Of a stretch of 64,000 nucleotides of DNA, positions 38,279 to 48,672 are shown one piece after another. The notes beneath the pieces were generated by a model, which was not told where the DNA came from, made no database searches, and saw nothing but the letters and a program-made list of their open reading frames with translations. The position numbers were made by a program, and so were the translations under genes. The stretch comes from Burkholderia cenocepacia. GTDB taxonomy: Bacteria > Pseudomonadota > Gammaproteobacteria > Burkholderiales > Burkholderiaceae. Location: NCBI RefSeq assembly GCF_014211915.1, contig NZ_CP060041.1, forward strand, positions 682,001 through 746,000, given 5' to 3'. Within the stretch, counting starts at the first letter, position 1, and each line of letters starts with the position of its first letter.

Positions 38279-39259
38279 ATGGAAATGCTCGACCGATTGC
38301 TGTCGATGATGCCGGTCACCGGGCGACTTGACGTGCGGTGCCACTTCGGTGCGCCGTGGCGCATCGACCATCCCGAGTCGAGCGAGTGGGAACTCCCTTA
38401 TCACATACTGTTGCGCGGCGAGGCTGTCGTCGAGTGCGAGACGCACGGAGAAGACGAGCCGACGCTCCGGATGAAGGCCGGCGACATCGTGGTGTTTCCC
38501 TCCGGCAGTGCCCATCGGCTGCACGACGGCAGCGGCGACGCGCCGCGCGCGGCGCGCGAGCGGCACAGCAACGGCCTGACCGTTGCGACGAACGGCAGCG
38601 CCGACGCGAGCACCGATGTGCTGTGCGGGCGCTTCGTGCTGCCGGCTGTCCCGCAGCAGTTGCTGCGCGACCATCTGCCTCGACGTCTGCTCGTGAGCAG
38701 CGTGACCGCGGGCGATGGACCGACGCGCGACGCCGCGTTTGCAGCCACGCGGCTGGCGCGGGTCATCGAATTGATGAGGGAGGAAGCGCTGGAGCAACGC
38801 GCCGGCAGTGCCGCGGTCGTGGATCATCTGTCCGGCGCGCTGTTCGCGTTGACCCTGCGCAGTGCGTCCGAGGCGGACCACGCGCCGCGCGGGCTGCTTG
38901 CGCTGGCACAACGTCATCGGCTGCAGCCGGCTCTCGCGGCCATGTTCGACGAGCCAGAAAAGCCTTGGACACTCGCACAGCTGGCCGAGCGGTGCCACAT
39001 GTCGCGCGCGACGTTCGCCCGCCATTTCGACGAGGCGATCAGCCGCTCGGCAACCGATGTCCTGACGGAAATCCGCATGGCACTTGCCGGGCGCAAGCTG
39101 GCGCAAACGACGATGTCCGTCGCGGAGATCGGCGAATCGGTCGGATATCGATCCGAGGCCGCGTTCCAACGGGTGTTCAAACGGCAGGTAGGCATGACGC
39201 CGGCGAAGTGGCGCATGCGATCGTCGAGAACCGCGGGGCCGGACGCGCATTCATCCTGA
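38279..39259 (+). CDS. AraC-family regulator with cupin domain
   Basis: A 326-residue regulator with an N-terminal cupin-type sensor domain (VTGRLDVRCHFGAPW; KAGDIVVFPSGSAHRL). The C-terminal AraC double helix-turn-helix is clear in LAERCHMSRATFARHFDEA and IGESVGYRSEAAFQRVFKR. The start at 38279 gives the usual MEMLDRLLSMMP for this group; a frame is open to 38174. Divergent from the AhpD-like gene, whose expression it should control. Members of this group often respond to aldehydes or reactive compounds. Confidence 0.88.
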   Translation: MEMLDRLLSMMPVTGRLDVRCHFGAPWRIDHPESSEWELPYHILLRGEAVVECETHGEDEPTLRMKAGDIVVFPSGSAHRLHDGSGDAPRAARERHSNGLTVATNGSADASTDVLCGRFVLPAVPQQLLRDHLPRRLLVSSVTAGDGPTRDAAFAATRLARVIELMREEALEQRAGSAAVVDHLSGALFALTLRSASEADHAPRGLLALAQRHRLQPALAAMFDEPEKPWTLAQLAERCHMSRATFARHFDEAISRSATDVLTEIRMALAGRKLAQTTMSVAEIGESVGYRSEAAFQRVFKRQVGMTPAKWRMRSSRTAGPDAHSS

Positions 39260-39546
39260 CGCACGATGCTTGCGCGGCGTTCGCCTGCCGGTTCCGTCCG
39301 GGATCGACGTTCGCACGATCGCCTGCCTGCGGATCGGATTCGCGATGCTGTCGAATTCATCGCGGCCGGCCCACGACCGCGCAGCCGTCGACGATGCATG
39401 GTGCATGCACGGAAACGATCGTCGCGCACCGACCTCGCACGCGGAACGGATTCGAAATTTTGCTATGCTGGCCGCCGCCATGCGGCGACATGGATGCGCG
39501 CGATGCGCGTGCGGACAGGTTCACTTCACCCGGATATCTTTCATAC
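39260..39546. other. Intergenic region before the LysR gene
   Basis: These 287 bases show no convincing gene. A short AT-rich patch near 39450 (ATTTTGCTATGCT) could be the promoter of the LysR gene. Confidence 0.35.
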
Positions 39547-40452
39547 ATGGACAGGCTCCAGGCCATGACCACCTTCGTCACGGTGGTCGAGACGGAAGGG
39601 TTCGCATCGGCGGCGCGCAAGCTGAACGTATCGCCGTCGGTGATCAGCCGCGTGATGACGGAACTCGAGGAATATCTGGGCGTGCGGCTTCTGACGCGGA
39701 CGACGCGCGTGGTCCGCATCACCGATGCGGGCGCGTCGTTTTACGAAGACTGCCGGCGAATTCTGGCGGACATCGACGCGGCGGAGCTTTCCGCCACCGG
39801 CACCGGCAATACGCCACGCGGCCAGCTCACCGTCACGGCGCCCGTGCTGTTCGGCAAGAGCTATGTGACACCGATCGCGCTCGAGTATCTGGAGCATCAT
39901 CCTTTCGTCAATCTCAACTGCTGGTTTCTGGACCGCGTCGTGAATCTCGTCGATGAAGGTGCCGACGTTGCAGTGCGTATCGGCGAACTTCCGAACTCGT
40001 CGCTGCAGGCGATCCCGGTCGGCAAGGTACGCCGCGTGCTGTGCGCTTCTCCCGCTTATCTACGTGCGCACGGCACGCCGCGGCATCCGGACGATCTCGC
40101 GGCTCATGTCACGATTCAGGCGACGGGCATCACGCCGGCGCCGGAATGGCGCTTCCGTGCGCGGGACAGGACGCTCACCGTCCCTATCCAGCCACGCCTG
40201 CTGACCACGACGAACGATTCCGCGATCGCCGCGGCGACGGCCGGCCTCGGAATCGTGCGCCTGCTGTCATATCAGGTGGTCGACGAGCTCGCGCAAGGCA
40301 CGCTGTGCGTGCTGCTGGCCGAGCACGAACTTGCTCCGCTTCCGGTTCATGTCGTGCATCGGGAGGGCCGGCACGCGAACCGGAAAGCGCGCGCCTTCAT
40401 CGATCTCTGCGTCGAAAGGCTGAGAGCCAAAGCGCCGCTGTGGTCTGCCTAG
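39547..40452 (+). CDS. LysR-family transcriptional regulator
   Basis: A 301-residue regulator. The helix-turn-helix (VETEGFASAARKLNVSPSVISRVMTELE) is at the N-terminus and the effector-binding domain follows, with the family stretch DVAVRIGELPNSSL and DSAIAAATAGLGIVRL. The start MDRLQAMTTFV at 39547 is the usual one. It converges on the DUF1348 fragment and the three-domain oxidoreductase; which promoter it acts on is not visible. Confidence 0.88.
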   Translation: MDRLQAMTTFVTVVETEGFASAARKLNVSPSVISRVMTELEEYLGVRLLTRTTRVVRITDAGASFYEDCRRILADIDAAELSATGTGNTPRGQLTVTAPVLFGKSYVTPIALEYLEHHPFVNLNCWFLDRVVNLVDEGADVAVRIGELPNSSLQAIPVGKVRRVLCASPAYLRAHGTPRHPDDLAAHVTIQATGITPAPEWRFRARDRTLTVPIQPRLLTTTNDSAIAAATAGLGIVRLLSYQVVDELAQGTLCVLLAEHELAPLPVHVVHREGRHANRKARAFIDLCVERLRAKAPLWSA

Positions 40453-40529
40453 CTGACACCGGCGAGTCGGCACGGCGCGCGCGCGGCCGTTCTGGTGGCA
40501 ACGCATGCACGTTCCGTATGTAACGGACC

Positions 40530-40718
40530 CTACAGGCCGAGATCGCTCAGGCCGGGATGATCGTCGGGCCTGCGCCCGAGCGGCCAGAAGAACTTCCGGT
40601 CGGCCTCGGCGATCGGCAGATCGTTGATGCACGCATGGCGGTGATGCATGAGGCCATCGTCACCGAATTCCCAGTTCTCGTTGCCGTATGAGCGATACCA
40701 GTTCTGCGTGTCGTCGTG
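40530..40718 (-). pseudogene. C-terminal fragment of a DUF1348 (NTF2-like) gene
   Basis: From 40718 to the stop at 40530, the minus strand reads [18 protein letters not shown] and then [14 protein letters not shown], ending in [11 protein letters not shown]. This is the conserved C-terminal half of the DUF1348 family, normally about 150 residues. The N-terminal half is absent, and the homology begins 17 bases after the stop codon of the upstream oxidoreductase gene. No start codon with a ribosome site is present. A deletion that joined the oxidoreductase end to this fragment is the simplest explanation. Confidence 0.75.
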
Positions 40719-40734
40719 CGACGAGGGTTCAGAA

Positions 40735-42804
40735 TTACACGTCGAGCAGCAGACGGTCGCCTCCGCCCGATTCGCGATGCGCGGGCACCGCGCAGCAGAT
40801 CAGCGCTTCGTCGTCCGATACCTTGAATTCCGGCGCGACCGGATACGTCACCGCGCCTTCGACGATCCGGGTGCGGCAGGTACCGCAACTGCCTCCGCGG
40901 CACCCGTATTCGGGCGTCAGGCCGCGCGCCTCGGCCAGCTCCAGCAGCGAGCCGCTGCCCGGCTGCCAGCGCGCTTCCTTGCCCGACTTGACGAACGCGA
41001 CGGGTGTCGGCGTATCCGCCGGCGCGCGCAGTGGGGCACTTGCGCCCGAATCGGCTCGACGCTTGAGCCCGGAAGGGCCGAACGGCTCCGCGTGGATCCG
41101 GTGGTCCGCCACGTTCAGGTCGCGGAGCTCGTCATAGACCGCCTGCATGAAGCCCGACGGTCCGCACAGATAGAAGTCGTAGTCGTCGAACGGCAGCGTG
41201 GCGCGCAGCAGGTTCGCATCGATGCGGCCCGCGACGTCGAACTCGTCGCCTTCCCGCGCGCCGGTCGCGTCCGACAGGACGCGCACCACGTTCACGGCGC
41301 CGTTCGCCGCCGATGCGAGCTGGCCGATCTCGTCGCTGAACGCGCGCTCCTTCACGGAGCGTGCGGCGTGAAAGAACCAGGTCTTGCGCGTGCCGCGCTT
41401 GCGCGCGCCTTCGTAGACGATGTGACGCAACATCGCCAGCATCGGCGTCACCCCGACCCCTGCCGCCAGCAACACGGCAGGACGGCGCTCGAGCGCATCG
41501 ATCGTGAATTGCCCCGCGGGCGCTCGGACGTCGATGTTGTCACCGACCTGCACCACGTCATGCAGATGCGACGACACGCGGCCTTCGCGCTTTACACTGA
41601 TGCGATACACACCGTCCGACGGCGCGCTCGACAACGTATAGGTCCGAATGAGCGGATCGCCGTCTTCCGACGGGTTCACGCGAATCGGCACGTGCTGGCC
41701 CGCCAGGTGCGGTACCAAGCCGGCACCGTCCGCGGGGTCGAGCTGGAACGAGCGGATCAGCGTGCTCTCGTCGGTGATTTTTGCGACCCTGAACGGACGC
41801 CACGCCCGCGCCAGTTCGGCGGCGCTCAGGCGGCTCGCGGCCTCGTCCCAGCTCCCCGTCATCAGCGAGTTGGGCGACCAGCCTTCCGCGCGGAACGTCC
41901 AGCGCAACGGCAGTGCGCCGGCGCGAAAAACCACGCGGCGCGGCTTGAAGCGCCACAGTCGCTCCGCGCCCTGAAAGGCGGCGATCTCGGGCGAATCGAG
42001 GTCGACTTCGGCTTCACCGGTCATCTGCAATACGTCGCCGGTTTCGAAGTCGGCGAACACGATGCCCGCGCGCGGATTGACCCGAAAATTGCCGAGTGTC
42101 GCGAAGAACAGGTTGCCGGCGAAATCCGGGATCGTCAGCACGCCGTCGTCGCCGATGCGCACGAACCCCGCCTTGCCGCCGCGATGCGAAACGTCGACCT
42201 GACGCTCGGCGCCGTCGCCGACGTAGGACGCGACGAACAGCGTGTCGGCAGCCGCGATGATCGCGCGGGCGCGATCGTCGAGCCGATCGCTTTGCTCCGG
42301 TGCGATCGCGGAGAACGTATCGGGTTCGCGTACGAAGGCGAAATCGCGCAACTGGATGTATTGCGGGCAGTTGCCGAAGCTCTGCACGACGTCGAGATCG
42401 AATGCGTGCGTCTCGCCGCGACGGATCACGCCGTTCAGGCGATTGCGACGCCGCGTATGCAGTTCGATGCCGAGCAGGCCGATCGCCGCGCCGTCGTGCG
42501 TGCCGCTGGCAGCCGGATCGTGCGGATCGAATACGGTGTCGATGCGCAGGCGCTTGTCGTTCGGCGACTGCATGAAGCCGGGGCGGCCGAATGCGAACGT
42601 CGCCCATACATCGCCGTCGTCGGCCACCGCACCGACGACGACAAAGGGCAACTGCGCGAAGAACGCCCGATGTTGGTCGGGCATGTGGTTCCTGACGAAG
42701 CGTCGTCCCACGCTGTCCATCTTCTGCATGACGCCCGTCTTTTCCTGCAGCTCGAGTTCGCCCCGATGCCACGGCGAGCTTGCTTCATTCGATATCGTGC
42801 TCAC
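40735..42804 (-). CDS. Three-domain oxidoreductase: PNPOx-like, FAD/NAD ferredoxin reductase and [2Fe-2S] ferredoxin
   Basis: A 689-residue multidomain redox protein. The N-terminal ~300 residues are a split-barrel FMN-binding (pyridoxamine phosphate oxidase-like) domain. Residues ~340-580 form a ferredoxin-reductase unit, with FAD-contacting RTYTLSSAP and NAD-contacting [15 protein letters not shown] and YLCGPSGFM. The last ~80 residues are a plant-type [2Fe-2S] domain with C-x4-C-x2-C in [14 protein letters not shown] and a further ICCA. GGGAGA in the - strand leads to the GTG start at 42804; an upstream ATG at 42879 adds no homologous sequence. It could move electrons from NAD(P)H through FAD and the cluster to the FMN site; its substrate is unknown. 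Confidence 0.85.
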   Translation of the reverse strand: MSTISNEASSPWHRGELELQEKTGVMQKMDSVGRRFVRNHMPDQHRAFFAQLPFVVVGAVADDGDVWATFAFGRPGFMQSPNDKRLRIDTVFDPHDPAASGTHDGAAIGLLGIELHTRRRNRLNGVIRRGETHAFDLDVVQSFGNCPQYIQLRDFAFVREPDTFSAIAPEQSDRLDDRARAIIAAADTLFVASYVGDGAERQVDVSHRGGKAGFVRIGDDGVLTIPDFAGNLFFATLGNFRVNPRAGIVFADFETGDVLQMTGEAEVDLDSPEIAAFQGAERLWRFKPRRVVFRAGALPLRWTFRAEGWSPNSLMTGSWDEAASRLSAAELARAWRPFRVAKITDESTLIRSFQLDPADGAGLVPHLAGQHVPIRVNPSEDGDPLIRTYTLSSAPSDGVYRISVKREGRVSSHLHDVVQVGDNIDVRAPAGQFTIDALERRPAVLLAAGVGVTPMLAMLRHIVYEGARKRGTRKTWFFHAARSVKERAFSDEIGQLASAANGAVNVVRVLSDATGAREGDEFDVAGRIDANLLRATLPFDDYDFYLCGPSGFMQAVYDELRDLNVADHRIHAEPFGPSGLKRRADSGASAPLRAPADTPTPVAFVKSGKEARWQPGSGSLLELAEARGLTPEYGCRGGSCGTCRTRIVEGAVTYPVAPEFKVSDDEALICCAVPAHRESGGGDRLLLDV

Positions 42805-42904
42805 GATGTGTCTCCCGGACAGAATCTGCACAATGACGCGCACGGCGCCCCTTGACGCGCCGGTGTCGCCCGCCGGCACCGCGCGGGCAACGGGCCGGCC
42901 TCGC

Positions 42905-43522
42905 TCACGCAGCCGCCGCGAGCCCGACCGGCGTCTTCACGAACTCGACGAAACCCGGCAACGCCTCGATGCGGCGCAGCCACGTCGCGACGTTCGAATA
43001 GCCCGACAGGTCCACATTGCCTTCGGGTGCGCGGGCAACGTAGCCATACAACGCGACGTCGGCGATGGTGGGCTTCGACCCGACGATGAAGTCGCGCCCC
43101 GCGAGTTCGGCGTCGATGAGCGCGAGGATGCGATGCGCGCGGGCGATCACTTCGTCGGCGTCGAACTTCGCACCGAAGACCGTGATGAGCCGAGCGGCGG
43201 CCGGGCCGAATGCGATCTCGCCGGCCGCGACGGACAACCAGCGCTGCACGGCGGCTTCCTGCACCGGCGATTGCGGGAGGAAGTCGCTGTTGCCCGACGT
43301 GCGGGCGAGATACACGAGAATGGCATTCGAATCGGCAATCACGGTTTCCCCGTCGACCAGCACCGGCACCTGACCGAAGCGGTTCAGCGCCAGAAATTCA
43401 GGCGACTTGTGCGCGCCGGCGGCCAGGTCGACTTCAATCAGTTCGTGTTCGATGCCGAGCAGCGAGATGAGCAGGCGTGCGCGGTGCGAATGACCGGAAA
43501 GCGGGTGAACGTAGAGCTTCAT
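42905..43522 (-). CDS. Glutathione S-transferase
   Basis: A 205-residue GST with an N-terminal thioredoxin-like glutathione-binding domain ([19 protein letters not shown], then [25 protein letters not shown], where the ADS pair contacts glutathione) and an all-helical C-terminal domain. AGGAA precedes the ATG at 43522; the frame open to 44083 is chance. It lies 100 bases upstream of the three-domain oxidoreductase on the same strand, so the two may be cotranscribed for detoxification. Confidence 0.9.
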   Translation of the reverse strand: MKLYVHPLSGHSHRARLLISLLGIEHELIEVDLAAGAHKSPEFLALNRFGQVPVLVDGETVIADSNAILVYLARTSGNSDFLPQSPVQEAAVQRWLSVAAGEIAFGPAAARLITVFGAKFDADEVIARAHRILALIDAELAGRDFIVGSKPTIADVALYGYVARAPEGNVDLSGYSNVATWLRRIEALPGFVEFVKTPVGLAAAA

Positions 43523-44036
43523 GACGGTTTCCTTTTGGGCGGGGTGCGATGAGCAGGTCTCATCGCTTGCGGCAAGTGTAGAAACTCGACGGTTGCGACA
43601 GAATCCCCGCCGCGGAGAATGGATCGTTCTCGTTTCGAGAATAGTCGGACGAAAGCTGAGGTTGCACCGCCGGCGCGTTGCCGGCCGGCGCGCTTGCGGC
43701 CGCCTCGAGGAACGCGTCGACGGCTGCACGGCACATGACCGGTGTGTCCGCACCGGGGCAAGGTGGCACGCGGCATCTGGCGGCCGCCTTTCGGCGTCGA
43801 TCGAGTATTCGTGCGGGGACGCGCGGAATCGAGCGTGAGGGGGGCGGAGCGGGAAGCCTTGCGGACATTGGCTTACATCAGGAGCACGATCCAAAATTAA
43901 ACGAAATGTGATCACTCTCCGCCGCAAAATTTTGCACAATGACGGCAGCGCGGCCTTCCGCCGCGATTCGACCCGGGCCGATCGCCCGTCGACCGCCATT
44001 ATCGAACCCCGCTCCGACGCGCCGCCATCCACCGCC
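43523..44036. other. Divergent regulatory region
   Basis: The 514 bases between the GST and the response-regulator gene contain no credible gene. An 8-base palindrome GTGATCAC lies at 43908-43915. TTGCACAAT nearby is AT-rich enough to be part of the response-regulator promoter. Confidence 0.4.
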
Positions 44037-44756
44037 ATGGACCAACCGAAACGCATCCTGATCGTCGAGGACGACGCCGACATCGCCGACGTGCTGAGCC
44101 TGCACCTGCGCGACGAGCGCTACGAGGTCGTGCACAGCGCGGACGGCGCCGAAGGGTTGCGCCTGCTCGAACAGGGCAACTGGGACGCGCTGATCCTCGA
44201 CCTGATGCTGCCGGGCGTCGACGGCCTCGAGATCTGCCGACGGGCCCGGGCGATGACGCGCTATACGCCGATCATCATCACGAGCGCGCGGTCGAGCGAG
44301 GTGCATCGCATCCTCGGCCTCGAACTCGGCGCCGACGACTACCTCGCGAAACCGTTCTCGGTGCTCGAACTCGTCGCGCGCGTGAAGGCGCTGCTGCGGC
44401 GCGTCGATGCGCTCGCACGCGATTCGCGGATCGACGCGGGCACGCTCGACGTCGCGGGGCTGGCGATCGACCCGATCGCACGCGAGGCGAGCGTCGACGG
44501 CGCGCGCCTCGACCTCACGCCGCGCGAATTCGACCTGCTGTATTTCTTCGCGCGGCACCCGGGCAAGGTGTTCTCGCGGATGGACCTGCTCAATGCGGTG
44601 TGGGGCTATCAGCACGAAGGCTACGAACATACGGTCAACACCCACATCAACCGGTTGCGCGCGAAGATCGAGGCCGATCCGGCCGAGCCGGTGCGCATCC
44701 TCACCGTGTGGGGGCGCGGCTACAAGCTCGCCGCGCCGGGCCAGCGGGACGCGTGA
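44037..44756 (+). CDS. OmpR-family response regulator
   Basis: A 239-residue response regulator. The receiver has acidic EDD residues at 11-13, the phosphorylated aspartate near residue 55 in [13 protein letters not shown], a threonine/serine switch in IIITSARS and a lysine in YLAKPFS. The C-terminal winged helix ([37 protein letters not shown]) is of the OmpR/PhoB type. The start [10 protein letters not shown] at 44037 is chosen because homology begins there. Its stop overlaps the kinase start by one base (TGATG), so the two are translationally coupled. Confidence 0.93.
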   Translation: MDQPKRILIVEDDADIADVLSLHLRDERYEVVHSADGAEGLRLLEQGNWDALILDLMLPGVDGLEICRRARAMTRYTPIIITSARSSEVHRILGLELGADDYLAKPFSVLELVARVKALLRRVDALARDSRIDAGTLDVAGLAIDPIAREASVDGARLDLTPREFDLLYFFARHPGKVFSRMDLLNAVWGYQHEGYEHTVNTHINRLRAKIEADPAEPVRILTVWGRGYKLAAPGQRDA

Positions 44757-46270
44757 TGAAACTCACGCTCACCCGGCGGCTGTCGCTCGTGTTCTCGATC
44801 CTGCTGATCGCGTGCTCGGGCGCGTCGGCATGGCTGCAGATCCGTGCGAACGACATGCGCGAGAAGGAGGTCGTGCAGGCGCTGTCGCGCGACCTGGCCA
44901 CGAACATCGCCAACAGCGCGCCGCTGATGGACGCGAACGGGCTGCGCCCCGACGCAGTGCGCACGCTGTTCGGCCAGTTGATGGGCGTGAACCCGAGCGT
45001 CGAGGTGTACCTGCTCGACAACGCGGGGCGCATCAAGGGCGACGATGCGCCGCCGGGCCACGTGAAGCGCGACCGCGTCGATCTCGCGCCCGTGCAGCGT
45101 TTCATCGCGGGCCAGCCGCTGCCGATCCTCGGCGACGATCCGCGCAGCCCGGACGCGCGCAAGGTGTTCAGCGCCGCGCCGCTGCAGCGCGCGGGGCAGC
45201 CGCCGTCGGGCTACATCTACGTGGTGCTGCTCGGCGAGGCGCATGACCGGCTCGCCGCGCGCGTCGACGCCGGCAACGTGCTGCGCACGACGCTGTGGTC
45301 GATGGCGATCGTCGCGCTGCTCGGCCTGCTCGCGGGCCTCGTCGCATTCAGTTTCATCACGCGCCCGCTGCGCCAGCTGACGGCCGCGATGCGCGCCTTC
45401 GACGCGAACGATGCGCCTGGCGCGCCGGGTACGCCCGACACGCCGCCGCCGCCGGTGCTGCGCTTGCCGCCGGGCCAGCGCGGCGACGACATCGCGGTGC
45501 TCGAATCCGCGTTCGCGCAGATGGCCGACCGGATCGGCGATCAGTGGCGCGCGCTGACGCGCCAGGACCAGCAGCGGCGCGAACTGATCACGAACATTTC
45601 CCATGACCTGCGTACGCCGCTCACGTCGCTGCACGGTTATCTGGAGACGCTGTCGCTGAAAGCCGACACGCTGCCCGAGCCCGAACGGCGGCGCTACCTG
45701 TCGATCGCGCTCGCGCAGAGCGCGAAGGTCGGACGGCTCGCGCAGGCGCTGTTCGAGCTCGCGCGGCTCGAATCGGGCGGCGCGCAGGCCGAGCGCGAGC
45801 CGTTCTCGCTCGTCGATCTCGTGCAGGACGTGTTCCAGAAATTCGAGCTGGCCGCGCAATCGCGCGGCGTCGCGCTGCATGCGCGGATTCCGCCGCGCGT
45901 GCCGGTGGTGTCGGCCGATCTCGGGATGATCGAGCGCGTGCTGACCAACCTGCTCGACAACGCGCTGCGGCACACGCCTTCGCATGGCGAGATCGAGATC
46001 GCGCTGGAGCCGCAGGGCGACCGCGTGATCGTGACCGTGTCGGATACCGGGGAGGGGATTCCGGCGGCGCGGCGAGAAGGGCTGTTCCAGCGGCCGCAGC
46101 GGCCGACGGGCGGCGGCACGGTGACGAGCGGCGGGCTCGGCCTGTTGATCGTGCACCGGATGCTCGCGCTCAACGGCAGCGGCATCCGGCTCGTCGACCG
46201 GCCCGGGCGCGGCGCGGTGTTCGAGTTTGCGCTGGCGGTCGCGTCACCGGCGGCGGGCGACGCACGCTGA
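44756..46270 (+). CDS. Two-component sensor histidine kinase
   Basis: A 504-residue membrane kinase. An N-terminal helix (SLVFSILLIACSGASAW) and a second near residues 180-205 frame a ~150-residue periplasmic sensor. A HAMP linker (FITRPLRQLTAAMRAFDAND) follows. The phosphorylated histidine is near residue 283 in NISHDLRTPLTSL. The ATPase domain has the N-box LLDNALRH, VSDTGEGIPA and the G-rich SGGLGLLIV. It is the partner of the response regulator upstream and is coupled to it by an overlapping stop-start. Confidence 0.93.
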   Translation: MKLTLTRRLSLVFSILLIACSGASAWLQIRANDMREKEVVQALSRDLATNIANSAPLMDANGLRPDAVRTLFGQLMGVNPSVEVYLLDNAGRIKGDDAPPGHVKRDRVDLAPVQRFIAGQPLPILGDDPRSPDARKVFSAAPLQRAGQPPSGYIYVVLLGEAHDRLAARVDAGNVLRTTLWSMAIVALLGLLAGLVAFSFITRPLRQLTAAMRAFDANDAPGAPGTPDTPPPPVLRLPPGQRGDDIAVLESAFAQMADRIGDQWRALTRQDQQRRELITNISHDLRTPLTSLHGYLETLSLKADTLPEPERRRYLSIALAQSAKVGRLAQALFELARLESGGAQAEREPFSLVDLVQDVFQKFELAAQSRGVALHARIPPRVPVVSADLGMIERVLTNLLDNALRHTPSHGEIEIALEPQGDRVIVTVSDTGEGIPAARREGLFQRPQRPTGGGTVTSGGLGLLIVHRMLALNGSGIRLVDRPGRGAVFEFALAVASPAAGDAR

Positions 46271-46285
46271 GCGCGAGCGGCGGCG

Positions 46286-47395
46286 TCATCCGCCGCGCTT
46301 GCGCCGCACGTCGCTCGGCGTCGTGCCGGTCCAGCGCTTGAACGCGTGGCGAAATCCCACGGCATCGCTGAAGCCGAGGGTCAGCGCGATGTCCTCGGTG
46401 CTGAGCGTGGTCGTGCTGAGGTAGTCGATCGCGAGCGCCTTGCGCACGCTCGTCAGCAGTTCGCTGTACGACGTGCCTTCGGCTTCGAGCTTGCGGCGCA
46501 GCGTGCGCGACGTCATGCACAGGATCTCGGCGATCGCGTCGATGTCCGGGAATTGTCCCGGCGTGCGGGTGAGTTCCTCGTAGACGCGCCGCGTGATGCC
46601 CGACTGGCTGCGCAATTCGTCGAGCAACTGCGCGCAGTGCGACGACACCTGCGCGGCGGTGATCGGGTTCGCGAGCTGCGGCGCGCGCGCGAGCCACGCC
46701 GCCGGATAGCTGAGCACGTGATGCGGCTGGTCGAACGCGATCGGGCATTCGAGCGCGTCGGCCAGCAGCGCGCCGTGCGGCGGCCGCGGCTGCGCGAACT
46801 GCGCGCGCGCCGGCACGCACCATCCGCCCATCACGTCCTTGATGATCGTCACGTGCAGCGCGAACTGCATGTCGATCAGGAAACGGTACAGCGGCTCGTC
46901 GAGATCGGGCAGCGCGACTTCGTGCCGGTCCGGGAACAGCCACGATGCGGTATCGCCCTGTTCGACCCAGCGGATCGGCAGCATGCCGTTCGCGAGCCGG
47001 TGATACTTGACGGCGGAATCGAACGCATGCGCGAGCGATTCCGAGCACAGCATCGCGTAGCCGTACATGCCGTAGCTCGACGCGTGCAGCCGGCGGCCGA
47101 CGCGCACGCCGAGATCGGTGCCGTCGTACCGGCCGACCGCATTGCGCGCGGCCGTCAGGAACTGCAGCGGCGACGTGAGCGCAAACGGGTCCGCGACGTC
47201 GGCCGGCGCGAGGCCGGTGCCGGCGAGCACCGTCGCCGGGTCGAGGCCGGCTTGCGCGGCCACGTCGACCAGCACGGCCAGCTTGGCCGGCGTGAAGCGC
47301 TGCTCGCGCAATGCGTGGGCGGAAGCGGCGTCCGGCAGCCGGGCGGGACGGCCGGGACGGGCGTCGGTCGGTTTCAAGAGCGCACTGCGCGGCAT
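46286..47395 (-). CDS. AraC-family regulator with long N-terminal effector domain
   Basis: A 369-residue regulator of the group with an N-terminal arabinose-binding-like domain (PF12625 type) and a C-terminal double helix-turn-helix (IDAIAEILCMTSRTLRRKLEAEG; LGFSDAVGFRHAFKRWTGTTP). The ATG at 47395 begins MPRSALLKPTD. It converges on the histidine kinase gene and points away from the HAD gene, sharing its overall plan with the regulator at 50421. Targets are not visible. Confidence 0.85.
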   Translation of the reverse strand: MPRSALLKPTDARPGRPARLPDAASAHALREQRFTPAKLAVLVDVAAQAGLDPATVLAGTGLAPADVADPFALTSPLQFLTAARNAVGRYDGTDLGVRVGRRLHASSYGMYGYAMLCSESLAHAFDSAVKYHRLANGMLPIRWVEQGDTASWLFPDRHEVALPDLDEPLYRFLIDMQFALHVTIIKDVMGGWCVPARAQFAQPRPPHGALLADALECPIAFDQPHHVLSYPAAWLARAPQLANPITAAQVSSHCAQLLDELRSQSGITRRVYEELTRTPGQFPDIDAIAEILCMTSRTLRRKLEAEGTSYSELLTSVRKALAIDYLSTTTLSTEDIALTLGFSDAVGFRHAFKRWTGTTPSDVRRKRGG

Positions 47396-47579
47396 GGCGG
47401 GTTCTGCGTCCGAATCGATATCGTTGACGGCACGCAATTCTGCGCGGGAACGGTCCCATCCGCCACCGGGTTCACCCTGATACACGCCGGCGCCACGCGG
47501 CATCACCCGGGCTGGAAGACGCCTGCCTGCCGCGCGAACGGGTTCGCGAGGCGGCTCCACGTACTGCTCCGCGGGGCAG

Positions 47580-48371
47580 TCAGCCCCGATCGCCGGGATG
47601 CGCGCGCAGGATCGCGTCGGCGAATTCGACGAAGCCGCTGCCGCCCGGGCCTTGCGTGATCCAGCGCGGCAGCGCGGGCAACTGCGGCAGATATTCGACC
47701 ACGGTGCTCATGCCGGCCGTATGCGCGAAATGGCCGAACATCGGCGCGTCGTTCGTGGAGTCGCCCGAATAGGCGACGCAACCGGGCGCCGCACCGGCAT
47801 CGACGCCGAACGTATCCGCCAGCACGCGCAGCGACATCGACAGCTTGTCGTACCCGCCGACCCAGCCGATCACCCACAGGTTGTTGATGGTCGCGTCCGC
47901 GCCGGCCTCGATCAGCGCGTCGAGAATCCGCTGGTCGTGGTCGCTGCCGCTGCGGGCGTACGCGAGCGACGTCAGGCGGAAGTCCTGGTCGTCCGCGTGG
48001 CGGGCGGCGGGGACGGCCTTCCCGACATGCTGCGCGATGCGCCGCAGCGCGTCGCGCGCGCCGTCGAGCGCATCGTCCGCGTGCCAGTAACGGCGTTCGG
48101 CGCCGTGTCCGTCCGCGCCGCGCCGGATGAAGAGCCCGCCGTTCTCCGCGATCACGCCGTCGACCGGCCACATTCGCGCCATCTGGTCGCACCAGCCGGC
48201 CGGCGCGGCGGTGACCGGAATCACGCGGATGCCGCGCGTCTGCAGCCGCTCGAGCGCCGCATAGGTCTGCGCGGCCAGACGACCGCGATGGGTCAGCGTT
48301 TCGTCCATGTCGGTCAGCAGGAATCGAACGGACGAGAAGGTGTCGGCGGGGGCCAGGGCGAGCGGCTGCAT
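47580..48371 (-). CDS. HAD-family hydrolase (Cof-type phosphatase)
   Basis: A 263-residue phosphatase with HAD motif I in LLTDMDETLTHRG (catalytic DxD-x-T), a motif II threonine in IPVTAAPAG, and motif IV in YSGDSTNDAPMF. The spacing between motif I and the cap domain fits the IIB (Cof) group, which removes phosphate from sugars and flavin intermediates. The start at 48371 (MQPLALAP) is chosen for position; the frame is open to 48500 and the ribosome site is weak. It is divergent from the acyl-CoA ligase gene. Confidence 0.8.
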   Translation of the reverse strand: MQPLALAPADTFSSVRFLLTDMDETLTHRGRLAAQTYAALERLQTRGIRVIPVTAAPAGWCDQMARMWPVDGVIAENGGLFIRRGADGHGAERRYWHADDALDGARDALRRIAQHVGKAVPAARHADDQDFRLTSLAYARSGSDHDQRILDALIEAGADATINNLWVIGWVGGYDKLSMSLRVLADTFGVDAGAAPGCVAYSGDSTNDAPMFGHFAHTAGMSTVVEYLPQLPALPRWITQGPGGSGFVEFADAILRAHPGDRG

Positions 48372-48672
48372 GGTCTGGGCGAATGAGGGACGGTCGTCGA
48401 TTATGAGGAACGGCGGCACGCCGCGCCATGCCGCTTGCTGCTTTGCAATTCGCGCCCGGGAATATGCGCGTGGCGGCGTCCGGCGGGGTTGCCCGGACAC
48501 GCCGGCGTGCGCGCGTGTCCGTTTCGATCATGTTTTCGGCCGCCCGGATCATTTGCAAAGCGCGTCGCGCGGGCGATAGTCGCCGGTCAGGCGGCGGCCC
48601 GCGTCCTTCGGGCGTGCAGGCCGCCGTGCAAACGGTACGCAGGCTGGCGTGCCGTCCAAAGAGGAGTGAGAC
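48372..48672. other. Divergent region between HAD hydrolase and acyl-CoA ligase
   Basis: This 301-base stretch shows nothing coding that I would accept. AGAGGAG shortly before 48673 serves the ligase. Confidence 0.4.

Noticed and set aside
43908..43915. GTGATCAC as a cAMP receptor protein site
   Set aside because: Only the inner core is present; no full 16-22 base site or correct promoter spacing is seen.
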